This document shows, piece after piece, positions 61,352 to 64,000 of a stretch of 64,000 nt of DNA. Origin of the DNA: an uncultured Anaerolineae bacterium (GTDB lineage: Bacteria; Chloroflexota; Anaerolineae; Anaerolineales; Villigracilaceae); NCBI GenBank assembly GCA_903875215.1, contig CAIQVH010000009.1, forward strand, positions 1 through 64,000, written 5' to 3'. The number at the start of each line of letters is the position of its first letter. Positions within the stretch are counted from its first letter, which is position 1. The notes below the pieces were generated by a model that did no database searches, was not told the DNA's origin, and saw nothing but the letters and a program-made list of their open reading frames with translations. Made by a program: the position numbers and the translations under genes.

Positions 61352-64000
61352 TTGCTGCAAAACTGGTACTTAACCCCCGCATCTGTCAACTTTCTGGCTG
61401 AAATTGTGCTCAGCCTGGTGATAGCACTTTTCCTGACCGTCATCACCATCCGGTTGAGAAGGCATGATGTTAAACGCAGCCACGATCTGTTGATTGTGAT
61501 GTACTTCTGGCTGTCGGTAATTATCAATGTGCTCTCTTTCGTGATTTCCGTCCGCAGCCATGCCCTGAGCCGATCGCTTTTTTTCTTGCGCGACCCCTTC
61601 CATATTCTCGGCCTGCTCTTTTTAATGCAATTTGCTTATCGCTTTCCGGTTATCTCGTCCAGACATACCCGGGAGCGCATCGTGGTCTTTATTCTGCTGG
61701 GTTTTTATGAGCTGCTCCAAATCATCGTGGCGGCAAACCAGCTCGAACTGCTGACCAAACCCAACCTGCCAGCGCATATTCCAGGGTCGGGTGCGATTTA
61801 CGGCCTGATCATGGCCTGGATCCTGTTCGTTTTTATCCGGCAGCAGAGCGAAAGCGCAGGTTTGCCCGGGCCGTGGTGGCGCGCCGTCAGGCAGCTGCCC
61901 GCAAAAGAAGCGAGCCGGGTGCGGTATTTTACAATCGTGACGCTGATTTATTTCAGCCTGGACCCGCTCCAAAGCGCCCGCATGACCCAGGCCATTTCTG
62001 ATCAGACCTTTGACCTGAGTGTGACCAATTTGATGCTGGTGGCGCTCTTGTTGATGGCCACCATCTACCTGGATGCACTGCCCGGCACCACCACTTTCAT
62101 GGCCAAGCTGGTGGGCATCAGCATGGTGAGCAGTTACAGCATTATCGCGGCGGCGGGCTGGCTCATGCTGCCATCCATTCTCAACTCGGCGGGCAGTCTC
62201 AGCGCCTTTCCGAGCGCCCGCACGCTGCAATTTCAACCTGGCTCCCAGGGCGGCTACCAGGTTGCTTCCATCCCGTTCCACTTTGAGACTGAATTGGGCA
62301 CACGCCTGGCGCTGAGTGACGAAAGCAGCCAGGAAGTGCGGCCCGACTTTGCGTTTCCGTTCTACGGCATCCGTTACGACCATTTGCATGTTTCTGATAA
62401 TGGCTTTGTCACCTTCACCGATGGGGCTGGTTGGCTTGACAACTATGGCCTGAATGGCGGTGTCCCCAAAATCATTGTGTTCCTGATGGACCTGGACCCG
62501 CAAACGGCAGCGCCGGGCGGCGTATACGTGCGCAGCGCACCCGAAAAGCTGGTGATTACCTGGAATCAGCTGCCCATGAAAAATGGGCGCAGGCTGACAT
62601 TTCAACTATCCCTGAGCCCCGACGGGAAGTTTGAGCTGTCCTATGAGAAAATTCCATTATCGGCTGCCAACCTGCTTGAAATCCCCACCCTGAACAGTGT
62701 AAGCGGGATTGTGAATGGCAGCCAGACCAGCGGATTCCGTTATGTGAACCTGGCGGCTGACCTGCCGCAGAGCGTGGCAGCCGGGGATGGGCTGGTTGAC
62801 AATACCTATTTACGCCTGCGCGAAAATGCCCACAGCCTGCTGCTGCCGCTGGTGATCCTGCTGCTGATCGCCAGCCTGGTCAATTTCCTCATCTTTCCGC
62901 TTTTTTCATGGCTGACCGTGATCCGTCCGCTGGATGTTTTCCTGGATGGAGTGCGCCGGGTTAATGAGGGGGATCTGACGGTGGATATTCCCATTCAGAC
63001 CCAGGATGAGATCGGTTTTCTAACCCGCTCTTTTAATGGCATGGTGGCCGAACTGCGCCAGCTGGTCAGCACCCTGGAACAACGCGTCTTTGAGCGGACG
63101 CGCGAACTGGCCGAGGCCAACCAGGAGCTGCTGGAAGAGAACCGTCAGCGCGAAGCGGCCGTGGAAACCAACCTGCAGCAGCAAAGACTGCTGGCCATGC
63201 TGGATGAACGCGAGCGCCTGGGGCGTGATCTGCACGATGGGCTGGGGCAGGTCATGGGCTCTCTCAACCTTAAAGCGCAGGCCGCCGGGGAATTTCTGGC
63301 CCAGGGCCAGCTCGAACGGGTGAAGTCCAGCCTCGAACAGATGTCAAAGCTGGCGCAAACCGCCCACCAGGAAGTGCGCGGCTTCATCATGGGTTTGCGC
63401 ACTCCCCAGGAGCCTAAAAACCTACAGGCGACGCTGGAACTATATCTGCAGCAGCTGCAGGAGAATCATAACCTCCAGGCCAGCCTGAGCCTGCCAGATG
63501 AACCGCTGCCGGAACTACCGGCGCAGGTTGAAGAGCAGATTCTGCGCGTCATCCAGGAAGCCCTGACCAATGCGCGCAAGCATGCCCAGGCGAGTAAGGT
63601 CGAAATCATCTTCAGTTATAAACCTGAGCGGCTCCAGATCATCATCCTGGATGATGGCCTGGGGTTTGATTTGGAGCAAGCGCGCCGCCGGGCGGGTGAG
63701 GGGCACTATGGGTTGGAGATCATGCGCGAGCGCACCCGTTTGGTGGGCGGCAGCCTGGAGATCCGCTCACGTCCGGGGGCCGGGACCAGGGTGCTGCTTG
63801 AATTTCCACTTCAACCGGCGCTCAGAGTGACGGATGAGCGTGAACTCAACGCCATCCGCCAGCTGCGCCTGCTGCTGGTGGATGATTCGCCGCTCTTTCT
63901 GGATGGATTGCGCAATTTATTGATGGCGACCGGCTTTAGCGTGGCCGGTGAGGCCCACAGCGGGTTGGAAGCGCTGGAAAAAGCGCGGGAATTGCGCCCG
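61352..64000 (+). CDS. Membrane histidine kinase fused to a receiver domain (3' end cut by the window)
   Basis: At least 883 codons, open to the edge without a stop. Residues about 10-270 contain seven or so membrane helices. About 285-480 is an external beta-rich domain with FPFYGIRYDHLHVSDNGFVTF. One more helix (about 490-510) leads to HAMP (about 512-565), a coiled coil, and a NarL-type HisKA_3 domain with phospho-acceptor His628 in RDLHDGLGQ. The ATPase domain follows (N box about 728, G box DDGLGF about 767), then a receiver domain from about 839 (LRLLLVDDSPLFLDGL). An upstream in-frame stop at 61337-61339 and AAAGGTGG at 61338-61345 point to a TTG start at 61352. Confidence 0.85.
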   Translation, partial: MLQNWYLTPASVNFLAEIVLSLVIALFLTVITIRLRRHDVKRSHDLLIVMYFWLSVIINVLSFVISVRSHALSRSLFFLRDPFHILGLLFLMQFAYRFPVISSRHTRERIVVFILLGFYELLQIIVAANQLELLTKPNLPAHIPGSGAIYGLIMAWILFVFIRQQSESAGLPGPWWRAVRQLPAKEASRVRYFTIVTLIYFSLDPLQSARMTQAISDQTFDLSVTNLMLVALLLMATIYLDALPGTTTFMAKLVGISMVSSYSIIAAAGWLMLPSILNSAGSLSAFPSARTLQFQPGSQGGYQVASIPFHFETELGTRLALSDESSQEVRPDFAFPFYGIRYDHLHVSDNGFVTFTDGAGWLDNYGLNGGVPKIIVFLMDLDPQTAAPGGVYVRSAPEKLVITWNQLPMKNGRRLTFQLSLSPDGKFELSYEKIPLSAANLLEIPTLNSVSGIVNGSQTSGFRYVNLAADLPQSVAAGDGLVDNTYLRLRENAHSLLLPLVILLLIASLVNFLIFPLFSWLTVIRPLDVFLDGVRRVNEGDLTVDIPIQTQDEIGFLTRSFNGMVAELRQLVSTLEQRVFERTRELAEANQELLEENRQREAAVETNLQQQRLLAMLDERERLGRDLHDGLGQVMGSLNLKAQAAGEFLAQGQLERVKSSLEQMSKLAQTAHQEVRGFIMGLRTPQEPKNLQATLELYLQQLQENHNLQASLSLPDEPLPELPAQVEEQILRVIQEALTNARKHAQASKVEIIFSYKPERLQIIILDDGLGFDLEQARRRAGEGHYGLEIMRERTRLVGGSLEIRSRPGAGTRVLLEFPLQPALRVTDERELNAIRQLRLLLVDDSPLFLDGLRNLLMATGFSVAGEAHSGLEALEKARELRP

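Overview
The window looks like chromosomal DNA of a GC-rich, free-living bacterium, most likely a member of the Chloroflexota (Anaerolineae-like). That placement is an inference from gene content: a suf cluster with SufU, fused shikimate enzymes, 2-oxoacid:ferredoxin oxidoreductase, a TldD/TldE pair, several lipoproteins with ordinary lipoboxes, and a phosphorolytic chitobiose route. No rRNA or taxonomic marker is present to prove it. Most of the window is ordinary, densely packed housekeeping and accessory metabolism. The edges (1-640 and 59.6-61.3 kb) are AT-richer, and the right one carries an insertion sequence.

Layout. 0-2.7 kb: an orphan LuxR-type HTH protein, a DUF3048-type lipoprotein carrying an SdrD-B-like insert, and tRNA-Arg(TCG). 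2.7-6 kb: MoxR ATPase, DUF58 protein and an MBL-fold hydrolase. 6.1-12.4 kb: argF, rocD, alanine dehydrogenase, an acyl-CoA transferase and pyruvate kinase, i.e. ornithine/amino-acid to central-carbon metabolism. 12.4-17.4 kb, minus strand: gntR - 2-oxoacid:ferredoxin oxidoreductase alpha/beta - arfB - EamA exporter. 17.6-22.7 kb: a copper locus (csoR, copZ, copA, lipoprotein, SafE-cupredoxin, second HMA chaperone) behind a textbook CsoR operator. 22.7-26.2 kb: an orphan zinc/manganese-type solute-binding lipoprotein with its own palindromic operator, a peroxiredoxin-like protein and a MacB/LolD-type ABC exporter.

26.2-33.6 kb, minus strand: a chitobiose/GlcNAc operon. A GH94 N,N'-diacetylchitobiose phosphorylase would release GlcNAc-1-P and GlcNAc. 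A fused GlmU-like/phosphohexomutase protein could handle GlcNAc-1-P, and a ROK kinase could handle GlcNAc. A LacI-type 14-bp palindrome sits on the promoter. 33.6-38.9 kb: rarA, a histidine phosphatase, and aroC-aroKB-aroQ. 39-41.8 kb: tldD-tldE. 42-43.7 kb: cysK-cysE behind a long, strongly structured 5' leader. 44-46 kb: an EF-G-like GTPase. 46.3-47.7 kb: a methyltransferase and an alkaline-phosphatase-superfamily enzyme. 48-55 kb: sufCBD, an unknown 123-aa protein, sufS, sufU, a Rieske protein and an APH-type kinase. 55-56.6 kb: methyltransferase and PIG-L deacetylase. 56.7-59.6 kb: hisS with its cognate tRNA-His directly behind it, then an MFS transporter. 59.9-61.3 kb: an ISL3-family insertion sequence. 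61.35 kb to the window edge: a large membrane histidine kinase continuing into a receiver domain, truncated by the edge.

Regulation is unusually legible here. Many minus-10/minus-35 pairs with 16-17 bp spacers can be read, several with palindromic operators on top of them (csoR, gntR, the zinc-binding-protein gene, the chitobiose operon). Most multi-gene units end in clear hairpin terminators.
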